Shown here: piece by piece, positions 52,096 through 61,113 of the stretch | How positions within the stretch are numbered: position 1 is the stretch's first letter | Layout: the number at the start of each line of letters is the position of its first letter | Origin: Spirosoma sp. KCTC 42546 | Lineage (GTDB): Bacteria > Bacteroidota > Bacteroidia > Cytophagales > Spirosomataceae | Length of the DNA stretch: 64,000 bases | Assembly (NCBI RefSeq): GCF_006965485.1 | Contig: NZ_CP041360.1 | Span: 806,001-870,000 of the forward strand | Reading direction: 5' to 3' | Program-made: the position numbers and the translations under genes | The notes under the pieces: generated by a model | Seen by the model: only the letters and a program-made list of their open reading frames with translations | Databases searched by the model: none | What the model was told of the DNA's origin: nothing

Positions 52096-52720
52096 ATGAA
52101 AGCCTTTTTCGAAAAGCTACAATCATATTGGGTTATACTAACACAGGCAACTATCTGGATTGGTTCAGCATTTAGCAGCTTTTTGCTCCCCCCCCCCCTT
52201 AGACTATATGGGTAGCGATCAAGGTACTTACAATCCGTTTATTCAATTTCTGACTACTCTATTAATTGGATTTGTCTTCTTACCAATCCAAGTTCGGTCA
52301 GCATCCCGTTATTCTTGGTTTTGGTGGAAGATAGCATTGGCGTTCGTCATTGTTGGCATAATTGCCTTTTTAGGATATCAAAGTTTCAAGGTAAATCATT
52401 CTATAGAGTATCCTAAGCGTAGCAATAATTATAAAATCAATGGTAATACATTGACACCTCTGGCGCAGAAAAAAATGGACCAGGGAGAAGCTGAATCCAT
52501 TGAAGTATTACTCGAAGATGCAGCAGGGGATGCCCGTTTACTTTGGCCTATGCAAGAAATAAGGTCTAACACGATTATACTTCTGCTTTTATACGGATTT
52601 TGTCAATTTTCATTTACTATAGGCATTATCACACTCCTACAAGCTATCGACTGCCATCTAAAAAAAGAGCCCACTGAAGATAGTAGCCCAACAGAAACCC
52701 TTCCAACACTACCTCCATGA
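52096..52720 (+). CDS. Four-helix membrane protein, frame interrupted at an 11-base poly-C tract
   Basis: ATG 52096 opens a frame reading MKAFFEKLQSYWVILTQATI, WIGSAFSSFLLPPP, which hits TAG shortly after the poly-C at 52188-52198. With one C fewer the frame continues LDYMGSDQGTYNPFIQFLTT, LLIGFVFLPIQVRS, to the stop at 52718-52720, giving about 207 residues. Predicted helices: VILTQATIWIGSAFSSFLL, FLTTLLIGFVFLPIQV, KIALAFVIVGIIAFLGY, TIILLLLYGFCQFSFTIGII, with an extracytoplasmic loop between the last two. The frame may be phase-variable by slippage, pseudogenised, or a sequencing error. Its stop overlaps the next start (ATGA). Confidence 0.7.
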
Positions 52721-54441
52721 GACAGTTTTTATTTGTACACCAACTTCGTACATCCCGCATTATCGTACTTTTTTATCTGCTTAGTAATGGCTATTCAGCG
52801 TTTGGCCAGCAGACTAGTAATTCTGGCGCATTAGGTAATGTTCGGGAACTAGGCACTTCTGATGCGCTCGAACAGATGATCGCTGAGGAAGCAGCTCGAC
52901 TAGACCGTACAACTGGCTTTTCCACCCCTGTACGCATAACAGATGGACCTATCGAGGCAAATCCACAGTATGGCATTTTAATCAATAAAAGGCGTTTACA
53001 AAGCTTTCTGAGTCAATCGGAGATGCACTCTATGCGCGATTTGGTTCAGGCTGTTTTAGCTCATGAAAAAGCTCACTGGATACAATACCGCGATAATCGT
53101 TACGGGTTTCAAATACTTAACTGGGGTTTTGAACAAAAGAGAATAATTGAATGCCAGGCAGATATTCTCGCTGGCAAATATTTTACAGAAACATTTGGTA
53201 CCGCTAAAGCCAAACGACTTGAAAACCCTTTGCCACTTACAGCAACAGATAGAACCCCGGCGAACGTTAAAGACATCCTTCAATTAGCCTTTGATCTAGG
53301 AAGTTACGAATCTACATCAAATAGAGGCAGCGATGTACACCCTAGTCGACAAGCACGGCGAATTGCTTTCCGGTTTGGTATGTCAGTTGGTGGGTTAGAT
53401 TTTGCAAAACGTGAAATAGCACGACTTTCTCGATCCTCTGAACCTGGCAGTTCTCAACTCATCCAAGACTATAGGAACATGATAGACGTAGTTTCTTATA
53501 AAACATCATTCAATCCTCAACAAACAGATGTGTTAGACTGGAGTTTCTGGCAGGCAAGCCGAATTACTCATTATAACACAGCCGCTAGTAAGGATATAAG
53601 TTTTGTAATTAATAACGAACAGTGGAGTCGAAATCCCAATAATCCAACTGTTACTTACTCGGTCACCGTTCAAAATAATGGAGAACGTTCAATCAGAAGC
53701 GACTTCGCTATTCAATGTGATTGGTTTCCTAAAGAAGATATACGTAATACAAAGGAATCCTTACTTATTAGCATCAAATCATATCGTTTTACGCTTAAAC
53801 CAGGAGAGAAACGAACACTTGAGGCTAGTTTACCCACTTCTCAAATAGGAATACCCAATGCCGAAGACTATGTAATGATATTAACGGTACCTCCTATGCC
53901 AACATCGCTGATGCGGTTTGAATACGTAGATGAGCAACCTAATGATCAAAGCCCCACCAGCACTCATGCTTTTGGTGTAAAGTCGACAAGGCCAATACGA
54001 GATGATTTACTGAGAATTCTGCCAGCATACGCCAAAGCTGTTCGTAATAACTACAAGGATCTAATTGCTGGTCCCAGCCTTCGCTATGGTTATGAAGTAG
54101 ATACCGATAAAGTGATTCAGTATGGTTTCACACCCTATGAAAACATTGTAGAAACGAAAATTATTAGTAGTGCTTCAGACCGTTATCCACCTATGCTGGC
54201 GGTCACCTTATTTCAAACGCTAGATTCTGATGAACAAGATGATGTTTTCTCCGACATAGCTGAGAAGTTGACTACAATTGATGGTATCAATCGATATCAG
54301 CTTAATGATGGGACAGATCCCAATAAAGTTCTTGTCTTTACCTACAATTTAACGCCTAACCATTTTTTAGCACTCGCAAAAATAAAAGCTCCTAACTCAA
54401 GGTACGAAGTGCAATTAATATTTAAAAAAATGAGTAGTTAA
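52717..54441 (+). CDS. Exported HExxH zinc metalloprotease-like protein
   Basis: 574 residues. It starts within ATGA of the upstream gene, so it is translationally coupled. Signal peptide about 1-31 (IIVLFYLLSNGYSAFGQ). A zincin core: HEKAH (116-120) in VQAVLAHEKAHWIQYRD and the downstream acidic motif ECQAD (Glu145, Asp149) in IIECQADILAGKYFTE, as in many gluzincins. HPSRQARRIAFRFGMSVGG follows. The C-terminal half (about 280-574) is beta-rich: an Ig-like stretch (VTYSVTVQNNGERSIRSDFA) and a final domain ending VQLIFKKM. It should act in the periplasm or outside. Exact family unknown. In the operon it precedes the DUF3887-like gene and srfB. Confidence 0.78.
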   Translation: MRQFLFVHQLRTSRIIVLFYLLSNGYSAFGQQTSNSGALGNVRELGTSDALEQMIAEEAARLDRTTGFSTPVRITDGPIEANPQYGILINKRRLQSFLSQSEMHSMRDLVQAVLAHEKAHWIQYRDNRYGFQILNWGFEQKRIIECQADILAGKYFTETFGTAKAKRLENPLPLTATDRTPANVKDILQLAFDLGSYESTSNRGSDVHPSRQARRIAFRFGMSVGGLDFAKREIARLSRSSEPGSSQLIQDYRNMIDVVSYKTSFNPQQTDVLDWSFWQASRITHYNTAASKDISFVINNEQWSRNPNNPTVTYSVTVQNNGERSIRSDFAIQCDWFPKEDIRNTKESLLISIKSYRFTLKPGEKRTLEASLPTSQIGIPNAEDYVMILTVPPMPTSLMRFEYVDEQPNDQSPTSTHAFGVKSTRPIRDDLLRILPAYAKAVRNNYKDLIAGPSLRYGYEVDTDKVIQYGFTPYENIVETKIISSASDRYPPMLAVTLFQTLDSDEQDDVFSDIAEKLTTIDGINRYQLNDGTDPNKVLVFTYNLTPNHFLALAKIKAPNSRYEVQLIFKKMSS

Positions 54442-54488
54442 AAGCTCAATCGTATACTTTGCCTGGCTTTACCTTAACCATTTCAACT

Positions 54489-54908
54489 ATGAAAATTAAC
54501 AGTTTACATATCATTTCTTTTGCATTGTTATTGCTGCCAACGCATCGTTTAGAAAGTTCATCCAATCAAATTGACAACGTCATTATTAGGCGAAGTATAG
54601 ACGAAAGCTCCCGTATGGTAATAGCTCAAAAAATCATTGATAATCTAGCAAAAGAAAAGTTTGAAGCTGTAAGAGCAGATTTCGCAGGAGTGCTAAAACA
54701 ACAACTTTCACCCCAGAACATTAAGGATGTTTGGTTAAGCACCACTGCACAGCTTGGTCGATTTGAGAAAGTAGTTGCTACAAGAACAGCTGTCATACAA
54801 GGTTATAATCAAGTCATTAGCCGTTGTAAGTTTGAAAGTGATGTTATAAACATCGAAGTTACCTTTAATGAAGATGATAAAGTTTTCGGGCTATTTCTGA
54901 AACCATAA
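54489..54908 (+). CDS. Exported DUF3887-like protein
   Basis: 139 residues from ATG 54489; the upstream in-frame start at 54459 is not needed and would precede the signal peptide (MKINSLHIISFALLLLPTHR). The mature part has IAQKIIDNLAKEKFEAVRAD, FAGVLKQQLSPQNIKDVWLS, TTAQLGRFEKVVATRTA, and DVINIEVTFNEDDKVFGLFL. This matches my memory of the DUF3887 pattern (a helix pair followed by LG.F..V and a beta-sheet ending in F.L). An NTF2-like fold of unknown function. Located between the metalloprotease and srfB. Confidence 0.68.
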   Translation: MKINSLHIISFALLLLPTHRLESSSNQIDNVIIRRSIDESSRMVIAQKIIDNLAKEKFEAVRADFAGVLKQQLSPQNIKDVWLSTTAQLGRFEKVVATRTAVIQGYNQVISRCKFESDVINIEVTFNEDDKVFGLFLKP

Positions 54909-54930
54909 GTAGTTAAATACATTTCAGAAA

Positions 54931-54985
54931 CTGTCTACAATTCTCAATGAAATTAATTTCGGCTTTTGTTGGGAATTGTAGACAG
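54931..54985 (+). terminator. 13-bp perfect hairpin before srfB
   Basis: CTGTCTACAATTC (54931-54943) and GAATTGTAGACAG (54973-54985) are perfectly complementary, with a 29-nt centre, followed by CTTTTGAT. It can act as a terminator or attenuator between the exported-protein genes and srfBC. The T-run is short, so read-through is likely. Confidence 0.6.
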
Positions 54986-55030
54986 CTTTTGATATAATTG
55001 AAACAAATTGACCAAGCCATACCTTTTACC

Positions 55031-58000
55031 ATGACCTTTTCATTAATTGCCAATTCAGGTATCCAATTTCATAGATTTGAAATAACTATAGATCCTAATG
55101 CAGAAGTTATAGGCACAATGGGTTTCCATGAATACGAGGATTTGCTAAATGCTCGTATTTCTATTGAAAATGCATTCTTTTTACCCGATCAGGACTTTTG
55201 GGTTCCAAAGCAAGTACTTCAACATCATGGTTACCTTGATGGAGACGGTAACTTACATACTGATATTGTAAATTTAAACGAAATAAAAGGCTTCCGTCTT
55301 AAAGAAGATAAAGATTATTTCACTGTAGGTGACATTCAGACTTGCCTCGAGTACTTTTTATCGAAAGACGACGAAGTTATTTGGCTACCTGTACCTTTTT
55401 TTAAGCGTACTAATAATGCTGCCCAAACGTTTGGTCCAATTGCTTGGGCGAGGATGATGATTAAGGAAATTCCTGCCGAGAATGCAGGAGGAAGAAAAAA
55501 TATTAACCAAAGGTCCAAAATCGCAAAGTATCATATAGTGTTGGCATTTGATACTAAATTAGCCGAGGGTAATGCCTCTTACTATGCTCCAACGATAGCT
55601 GATACAAAGGAGCAAGGCAATCAGTTTTTACTCTGTAATAATGAAGATTTATTGCTCAACTTCTGTAACACTAAGTACCACTGCGGTTGGGTAAATCGCT
55701 ATATAAAAGATCTTGTCCAAACTAGCGAACCCCAACAATTTCCTCGGCAACAATATATTGGATATTATATATACTTTGTCAAATATTTAGCATCTCTTTT
55801 TACCAAGACAGATGATGCGCAGATTCAGCCTTCCTTTCCTGAAGTTGTTCTTTACTCCGATCAAAACATTCCAGTTGAAGTCGATTTAGTATTGGATATT
55901 GGTAATTCTAATACCTGTGGTATCCTATTTGAGCACCCTAGCCCTCACCGGCCTTTTAATTTGACTAGTGCCAAAAAACTGAAAATTAATGATCTGACTC
56001 AGCCTGAAAAAGAATATACCGATCCTTTCTCAATGCGGCTTGTTTTTGCAGAAGCCCGATTTGGAAAAATATATTCTGACTATAACAATTTTAGATGGCC
56101 TAGTCTGCTTCGGCTGGGCTCAGAGGCAAGTCGACTGATTAGTAAGTATACAGTTAATAAAGACCGTGGCTTCGAAACTGCAACTCATCATTCCAGCCCT
56201 AAACGCTATCTCTGGGATAACAAAAGGACGGATGTGCCTTGGGAGTTTATTAACTTTTCCGGGCAAAATGTCAGCGACGCCGTATATTATGAAGGAATAT
56301 CTGAACAGTTTAAAGAGAATGGTGAATTCGCCCACGATGGTGCATTCGCTAGTTTACCTTTCTACTCCCGGAAATCGCTAATGATTTTCGTATTTATCGA
56401 AGTCCTTTTGCATGCTATTGCCCAAGCTAATTCCCACGAATTCAGAACAACTCATGGGAGCTCTGAGATACCACGTAAAATAAAACGATTGACTATTACT
56501 TGTCCCACATCAATTATTCAGAAAGAACAGTTCATACTTCGCGAGTGTGCAGAAATTGCTGTACGAGTATTGGGCCGTTTTTTCTCGGATACATTTCTGG
56601 GTACTTACGATGAAGATGATGCAGCAAGACCTGACTTGGAGATCGTACCAAGCCCTAAAGACCTTTTAAAAAAACGTGATCAGTCTGCCTTCCGTAAAGA
56701 TTGGATTTATGACGAGGCAACTTGTGGACAATTGGTATTCATTTACGGAGAAGTTAGTAGAAGGTACTTGAACAATGCCGACTTGTTTTTTCGGCTTTAT
56801 GGCAAATACCGCGATGACGTCAGCAATACAGATACTAAAGCGTTAACAATTGGTACCATTGATATAGGAGGGGGCACTACTGACCTAATGATTTGTGCTT
56901 ACCAACACGAATCTGATCAAAACTTAGCAGTTATCAAGCCTCACCCACTCTATTGGGAAAGTTTCAATTTTGCGGGTGACGATCTACTAAAAGAGATTGT
57001 TCAACAAGTTCTATTAGAAGGGAACCCCAAAGGCGAAGCCGAAATCGGCTGTGTTGGGGTTTTATCTTATGCAGCAAAAAAAGCAGGTGTGACACAGGTA
57101 TCGGAGAAGATGTTACGATTCTTCGGTCCTGATAGTAATAAGCAGGGATATACGGTTCGGACCAATCGTAAGAACTTCGTCGTACAAATTGCTGTGCCAA
57201 TAGCCTTGCACTATCTCCAGCATGCAATTGATGACAAACCAGACGAGGAAATAAAATTTATTGATTTCTTCCCAGATGTAACTCCGAATCATGAGCTTGT
57301 ACAGTTCTTTAATCAAACATTTTTCCCGCTCAGATTGGAGGATGTAACGTTTAAGCTTTCCAAAAAACGAGTGTTTGACATTGTTGAATTGACTTTTGAC
57401 CCACTATTACGGCAACTTTCCGGAATGATATCTGCTTATGGCTGTGATTTTCTGTTGCTTGCTGGAAAACCGACGACAATACCAAAAATCCGGGAAATGC
57501 TCGTTCGCTATTACCCTGTGTCACCAGATCGGATTATTACGCTAAACAACCAATACCGAGTAGGGCGATGGTATCCATTTGCCGATGATTTGGGCTATAT
57601 CGAAGATCCCAAAACAGTAGTAGCTGTAGGTGCACTGATTGCGTTAATGGGCGGAAAATTAGATGGACTTGATGGCTTCAGGATAAACACGCAATTATTA
57701 CGTCAGCGACTTGAATCAACTGCTGATTATATTGGAACCTTGAATTTTCACACACAATTAATTGACGCAATTTTGATTAGCCCTGGTGAAAATAACAACG
57801 AAATTATTGTACACTCGCTTCCGCTAACCCTTGGCTACAAACAACTACCGAACAAACATTATAGGGGGAAGCCAATTTATAAGTTAGAGTGGAATAATGA
57901 AGAAATCATGAAACGAGTTATTGAGCAAAATCCTATATTATCTGATAATGAGCAAGATGTGGAGAACGCGATGCAGCATTATAAAGTAACCCTTAAAAAT

Positions 58001-58189
58001 AGTATGCCATTTCGGGTAAAGTTGCAGCGCAATTGGTCTGAGAGCAAAGAAACACTAACCATTTCACGCGTTTTGGATGCAAATAAGAATGAGCGCTCAA
58101 GGCAAATGTTATCCCTTTCTATTATGACACTAGCCGATGAATACAGTTATTGGCTCGATACTGGCGAATTTATACTCAATCTACGCTAA
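55031..58189 (+). CDS. srfB: SrfB-like Hsp70/actin-fold ATPase
   Basis: 1052 residues from ATG 55031 (in-frame TTG 54998 adds 11 residues). The start MTFSLIANSGIQFHRFEI matches the LIANSGIQF opening I remember for SrfB. Actin/Hsp70 ATPase marks: phosphate-1 VDLVLDIGNSNTCGILFE (about residue 290), phosphate-2 IGTIDIGGGTTDLMICAY (about 610), and an adenosine motif DFLLLAGKPTTIPKIREML (about 806). The length suits the SrfB family of about 1000 residues. There is no signal peptide, so it is cytoplasmic. In Salmonella, srfB lies with srfA and srfC; here srfC follows 54 bp later. It probably cycles conformation with ATP and controls its partners. Confidence 0.85.
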   Translation: MTFSLIANSGIQFHRFEITIDPNAEVIGTMGFHEYEDLLNARISIENAFFLPDQDFWVPKQVLQHHGYLDGDGNLHTDIVNLNEIKGFRLKEDKDYFTVGDIQTCLEYFLSKDDEVIWLPVPFFKRTNNAAQTFGPIAWARMMIKEIPAENAGGRKNINQRSKIAKYHIVLAFDTKLAEGNASYYAPTIADTKEQGNQFLLCNNEDLLLNFCNTKYHCGWVNRYIKDLVQTSEPQQFPRQQYIGYYIYFVKYLASLFTKTDDAQIQPSFPEVVLYSDQNIPVEVDLVLDIGNSNTCGILFEHPSPHRPFNLTSAKKLKINDLTQPEKEYTDPFSMRLVFAEARFGKIYSDYNNFRWPSLLRLGSEASRLISKYTVNKDRGFETATHHSSPKRYLWDNKRTDVPWEFINFSGQNVSDAVYYEGISEQFKENGEFAHDGAFASLPFYSRKSLMIFVFIEVLLHAIAQANSHEFRTTHGSSEIPRKIKRLTITCPTSIIQKEQFILRECAEIAVRVLGRFFSDTFLGTYDEDDAARPDLEIVPSPKDLLKKRDQSAFRKDWIYDEATCGQLVFIYGEVSRRYLNNADLFFRLYGKYRDDVSNTDTKALTIGTIDIGGGTTDLMICAYQHESDQNLAVIKPHPLYWESFNFAGDDLLKEIVQQVLLEGNPKGEAEIGCVGVLSYAAKKAGVTQVSEKMLRFFGPDSNKQGYTVRTNRKNFVVQIAVPIALHYLQHAIDDKPDEEIKFIDFFPDVTPNHELVQFFNQTFFPLRLEDVTFKLSKKRVFDIVELTFDPLLRQLSGMISAYGCDFLLLAGKPTTIPKIREMLVRYYPVSPDRIITLNNQYRVGRWYPFADDLGYIEDPKTVVAVGALIALMGGKLDGLDGFRINTQLLRQRLESTADYIGTLNFHTQLIDAILISPGENNNEIIVHSLPLTLGYKQLPNKHYRGKPIYKLEWNNEEIMKRVIEQNPILSDNEQDVENAMQHYKVTLKNSMPFRVKLQRNWSESKETLTISRVLDANKNERSRQMLSLSIMTLADEYSYWLDTGEFILNLR

Positions 58190-58243
58190 TAGTAAGTCTT
58201 ACTTAACAACTGACTTGGCAGCTATTTTTAAATTTACCACACT

Positions 58244-61096
58244 ATGACAAATTTACCTGAGAACAAACTGAAAGAGTTAGCTGAATCTGTTGAGAAATTA
58301 GTGGGTGTTATTAATGACGGAATTAAGTGTTCTACAACATTTCATCACCTAGATACTTCATTCAAATTAAAGAAGAATCGTCGTTTACTAAATAAGGTTC
58401 GATTGGCTATTGTCCAAAAACCTACGATAGCACTGTTCGGGGCTAGTCAGGCCGGAAAATCATATCTAGTAAAAAATATACTTTCAGATAAAAATAATCA
58501 ATTATTTATTGCTGATCCTCGTTCTGAAGAAAATACTATAAACTTTATTAAAGAAGCTAACCCAGAAGGAGGTGGAAGTGAGGCAACGAGTTTAGTAACT
58601 CGATTTACTTTTAACGAGCATTCAGGCAAAAGCTTACCTCCTGTCAAAATAAGGCTTCTCCAAGCTAGAGACATCATTACAATAATTTTAGATAGCTATT
58701 TTTCTGATTTCAAAAAACGTAAAAATACTCCTGACATCAATAAAATACAAATTGAATTGTTTTTAAGTAATTTGTCAGAATTGTACGATGTACATATACA
58801 ACATTATCTTACTGAAGATGATGTATATGATATAGAAGATTATATAACAAACGCTTTTGGCTCCGCGTATAAAAATAAGCTTGCTTCTTTAAAAGATGCT
58901 GACTATTGGCGAATCATAGGTGAAAATATACATAAGATTTCTCCTAACAATTGGACTAAATTATTCTCAATCATTTGGGGGCAAACAAAGGAATTAGATC
59001 GACTTTTTAATTTACTGATTGGCGAATTACAAAAGCTAAAATTTTCAACAGAATTATACGCAGAGTTTGATTCTGTTCTTCGAGATAAAGGAGCAATTTT
59101 AAATGTAGTTAGATTACAGCAATTATTTTGGGGTTCTGGACAATCCCTAAGGCTTGTTGATGAGTCTGGGAATAATTTTAGTGCCGATGCCAGTGTATTA
59201 TGTGCTTTGGGAGCAGAGGTCATTTTCAATATTTCTGAAAATTCTATTGAAAAAAATCCATTTATCAAAAATGTTGATATTTTAGACTTTCCTGGTGCTC
59301 GGTCCAGGTTAGAACAAGATGAAAATGATCCGCTTACAGAAGATCACCTTACAAACATGTTGTTACGAGGTAAAGTAGCTTATTTGTTTAACTCTTACTC
59401 ATTACGATATGAATTGAACAATCTGTTCATCTGCACAAATAACCGACAGTCTAATGTGAATGGGCTTTCTGAGCTGATTGACAGTTGGATTAATTATAAT
59501 GTTGGTAATACTCCACAGGAAAGAACACAAACATTAAAAAATGTCAAGACTCCTCCATTATTTATTGTTTTCACATTCTGGAATACACAATTAGAGTATG
59601 ATCAAGATAATGATGAAAAGGATTTGGAGCATAAGTGGGAGCTAAGATTTAATAAACTTTTTCGAGGTGAAATTAAAGGAACGTTTAATTGGCCAACCGA
59701 ATGGACACAGAATGGACCTTTCAATAATTACTTTTTACTGCGTGACCTTAAATATTCAAAAGATCTTTATTCAGGTTTCGAGGCTTTAGGATACGAGAAA
59801 GAATTGCATTCCTTTAGAAAAGGCCATTACGATAATTTGAAAACTTCATTTGAACGATCAATCCTGGTACGTGAGTTTTTTCCTAAGCCAGAAACAGTTT
59901 GGGAACAAACCTCTACATTGAATAACGATGGGAGTAAGTATATTATACAACATATCGATGATATTGCAAATAACCAAATACGTACAAATCGGTTCATCCA
60001 ATTAATTGAAGGCTCTCAAGCAGAAATCAGAAGCTTACTTAGTGAACGGTATCATGATGAAGCTGCTGATAATAAAATTGTAGAGGCTGCTGCCAAGGCA
60101 TCAGAGATTCACGCTGTTATGAACAGCATATTTGGTGAAGATGCATATCGTTTTGGACAGTTCATTGAGAAATTCACCGTTCAGGAAAAGGAAATCTTTG
60201 AACTCTATCATGAAGAGTTACGCAAACTTGCTATTATAAAAGCTCCCGATCTAAAACGGTATCAATTTTACCGAGAATCTAGCCCTCGCTTAAATAGCAA
60301 TAAGACTTACGAAGAGAACTTAGTTATTCTAATGCAAGATTATTTTCGGTCTTCGCCAGAGGCAACAGAGACATACTTCACAGAGGAACTCAAGATAGAT
60401 CTTAAAGAGCTTTTTTATGGGAATTTGTTCAATATAAAAAATAAGTCAGAGGTGCTGGCTGAACAGGCACGTCAGTACTGGATTGAAAAGCGGTTGAACG
60501 TTGAGCATTTCGGCGATATTATTCAGCAGGGACTTAACAAAACATTGTTAGAGCGGCTTTTGGAAAATATGAAAGTATCTTTCGACAAATGCGGCATTAC
60601 TTTACTGATTGCGAAAGAGATACGTATGTTTGTCGATACTGTGAATCGTGTCGACACTGCGGAAGACATGATTGCTGACGCTACAGTTGCTATTATCAAT
60701 GAATTTGTAACCAGCTTCGGTTGGACTTTCTATTCTCCTCAGGAAAAACAGAAAATTAAGGAGGCTAATGATATCGCTAAACTTAATCTCTCACTACCTT
60801 CTGATGAAGAACTGTTTCTATCATTAGATAGATTAGATGAAGAAATCGAAGGGCGTATGTCTCTAGAACGCTTGCTAGAATATATGGTGCATCTGAACGA
60901 ACATCTGAATAAAGTTCCCTTAGATATGGAGGTGGTAAAAACCGTTCCAATGATTAAGAACTATCGATTATGGCGGGAGAAAATGAAAGCCTGTTTCATT
61001 GCTAATTGCGATATTCCTACTTATAATATTGAAGAGAACAGACAATTAGGCATTTTACTTGACCGAATTAAGCTATTTAATTTTTCTCTGTCCTGA
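58244..61096 (+). CDS. srfC: SrfC-like P-loop NTPase (dynamin/GTPase-like)
   Basis: 950 residues from ATG 58244. The Walker A motif GASQAGKS (66-73) lies in IALFGASQAGKSYLVKNIL. A second conserved block EGGGSEATSLVTRFT is as I recall for SrfC. A switch-type motif DILDFPGARSR (about 345-355, DxxG-like) precedes TNMLLRGKVAYLFNSYS. The ~600 C-terminal residues are long, charged and helical (EIHAVMNSIFGEDAYRFGQF, AEDMIADATVAIINEFV), like dynamin-type stalks. There is no signal or membrane segment. It sits directly behind srfB and 17 bp before the SrfA-like/subtilase gene. Nucleotide preference is not certain (GTP suggested by fold). Confidence 0.84.
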   Translation: MTNLPENKLKELAESVEKLVGVINDGIKCSTTFHHLDTSFKLKKNRRLLNKVRLAIVQKPTIALFGASQAGKSYLVKNILSDKNNQLFIADPRSEENTINFIKEANPEGGGSEATSLVTRFTFNEHSGKSLPPVKIRLLQARDIITIILDSYFSDFKKRKNTPDINKIQIELFLSNLSELYDVHIQHYLTEDDVYDIEDYITNAFGSAYKNKLASLKDADYWRIIGENIHKISPNNWTKLFSIIWGQTKELDRLFNLLIGELQKLKFSTELYAEFDSVLRDKGAILNVVRLQQLFWGSGQSLRLVDESGNNFSADASVLCALGAEVIFNISENSIEKNPFIKNVDILDFPGARSRLEQDENDPLTEDHLTNMLLRGKVAYLFNSYSLRYELNNLFICTNNRQSNVNGLSELIDSWINYNVGNTPQERTQTLKNVKTPPLFIVFTFWNTQLEYDQDNDEKDLEHKWELRFNKLFRGEIKGTFNWPTEWTQNGPFNNYFLLRDLKYSKDLYSGFEALGYEKELHSFRKGHYDNLKTSFERSILVREFFPKPETVWEQTSTLNNDGSKYIIQHIDDIANNQIRTNRFIQLIEGSQAEIRSLLSERYHDEAADNKIVEAAAKASEIHAVMNSIFGEDAYRFGQFIEKFTVQEKEIFELYHEELRKLAIIKAPDLKRYQFYRESSPRLNSNKTYEENLVILMQDYFRSSPEATETYFTEELKIDLKELFYGNLFNIKNKSEVLAEQARQYWIEKRLNVEHFGDIIQQGLNKTLLERLLENMKVSFDKCGITLLIAKEIRMFVDTVNRVDTAEDMIADATVAIINEFVTSFGWTFYSPQEKQKIKEANDIAKLNLSLPSDEELFLSLDRLDEEIEGRMSLERLLEYMVHLNEHLNKVPLDMEVVKTVPMIKNYRLWREKMKACFIANCDIPTYNIEENRQLGILLDRIKLFNFSLS

Positions 61097-61113
61097 CTAC
61101 AGCGATAGATCGT

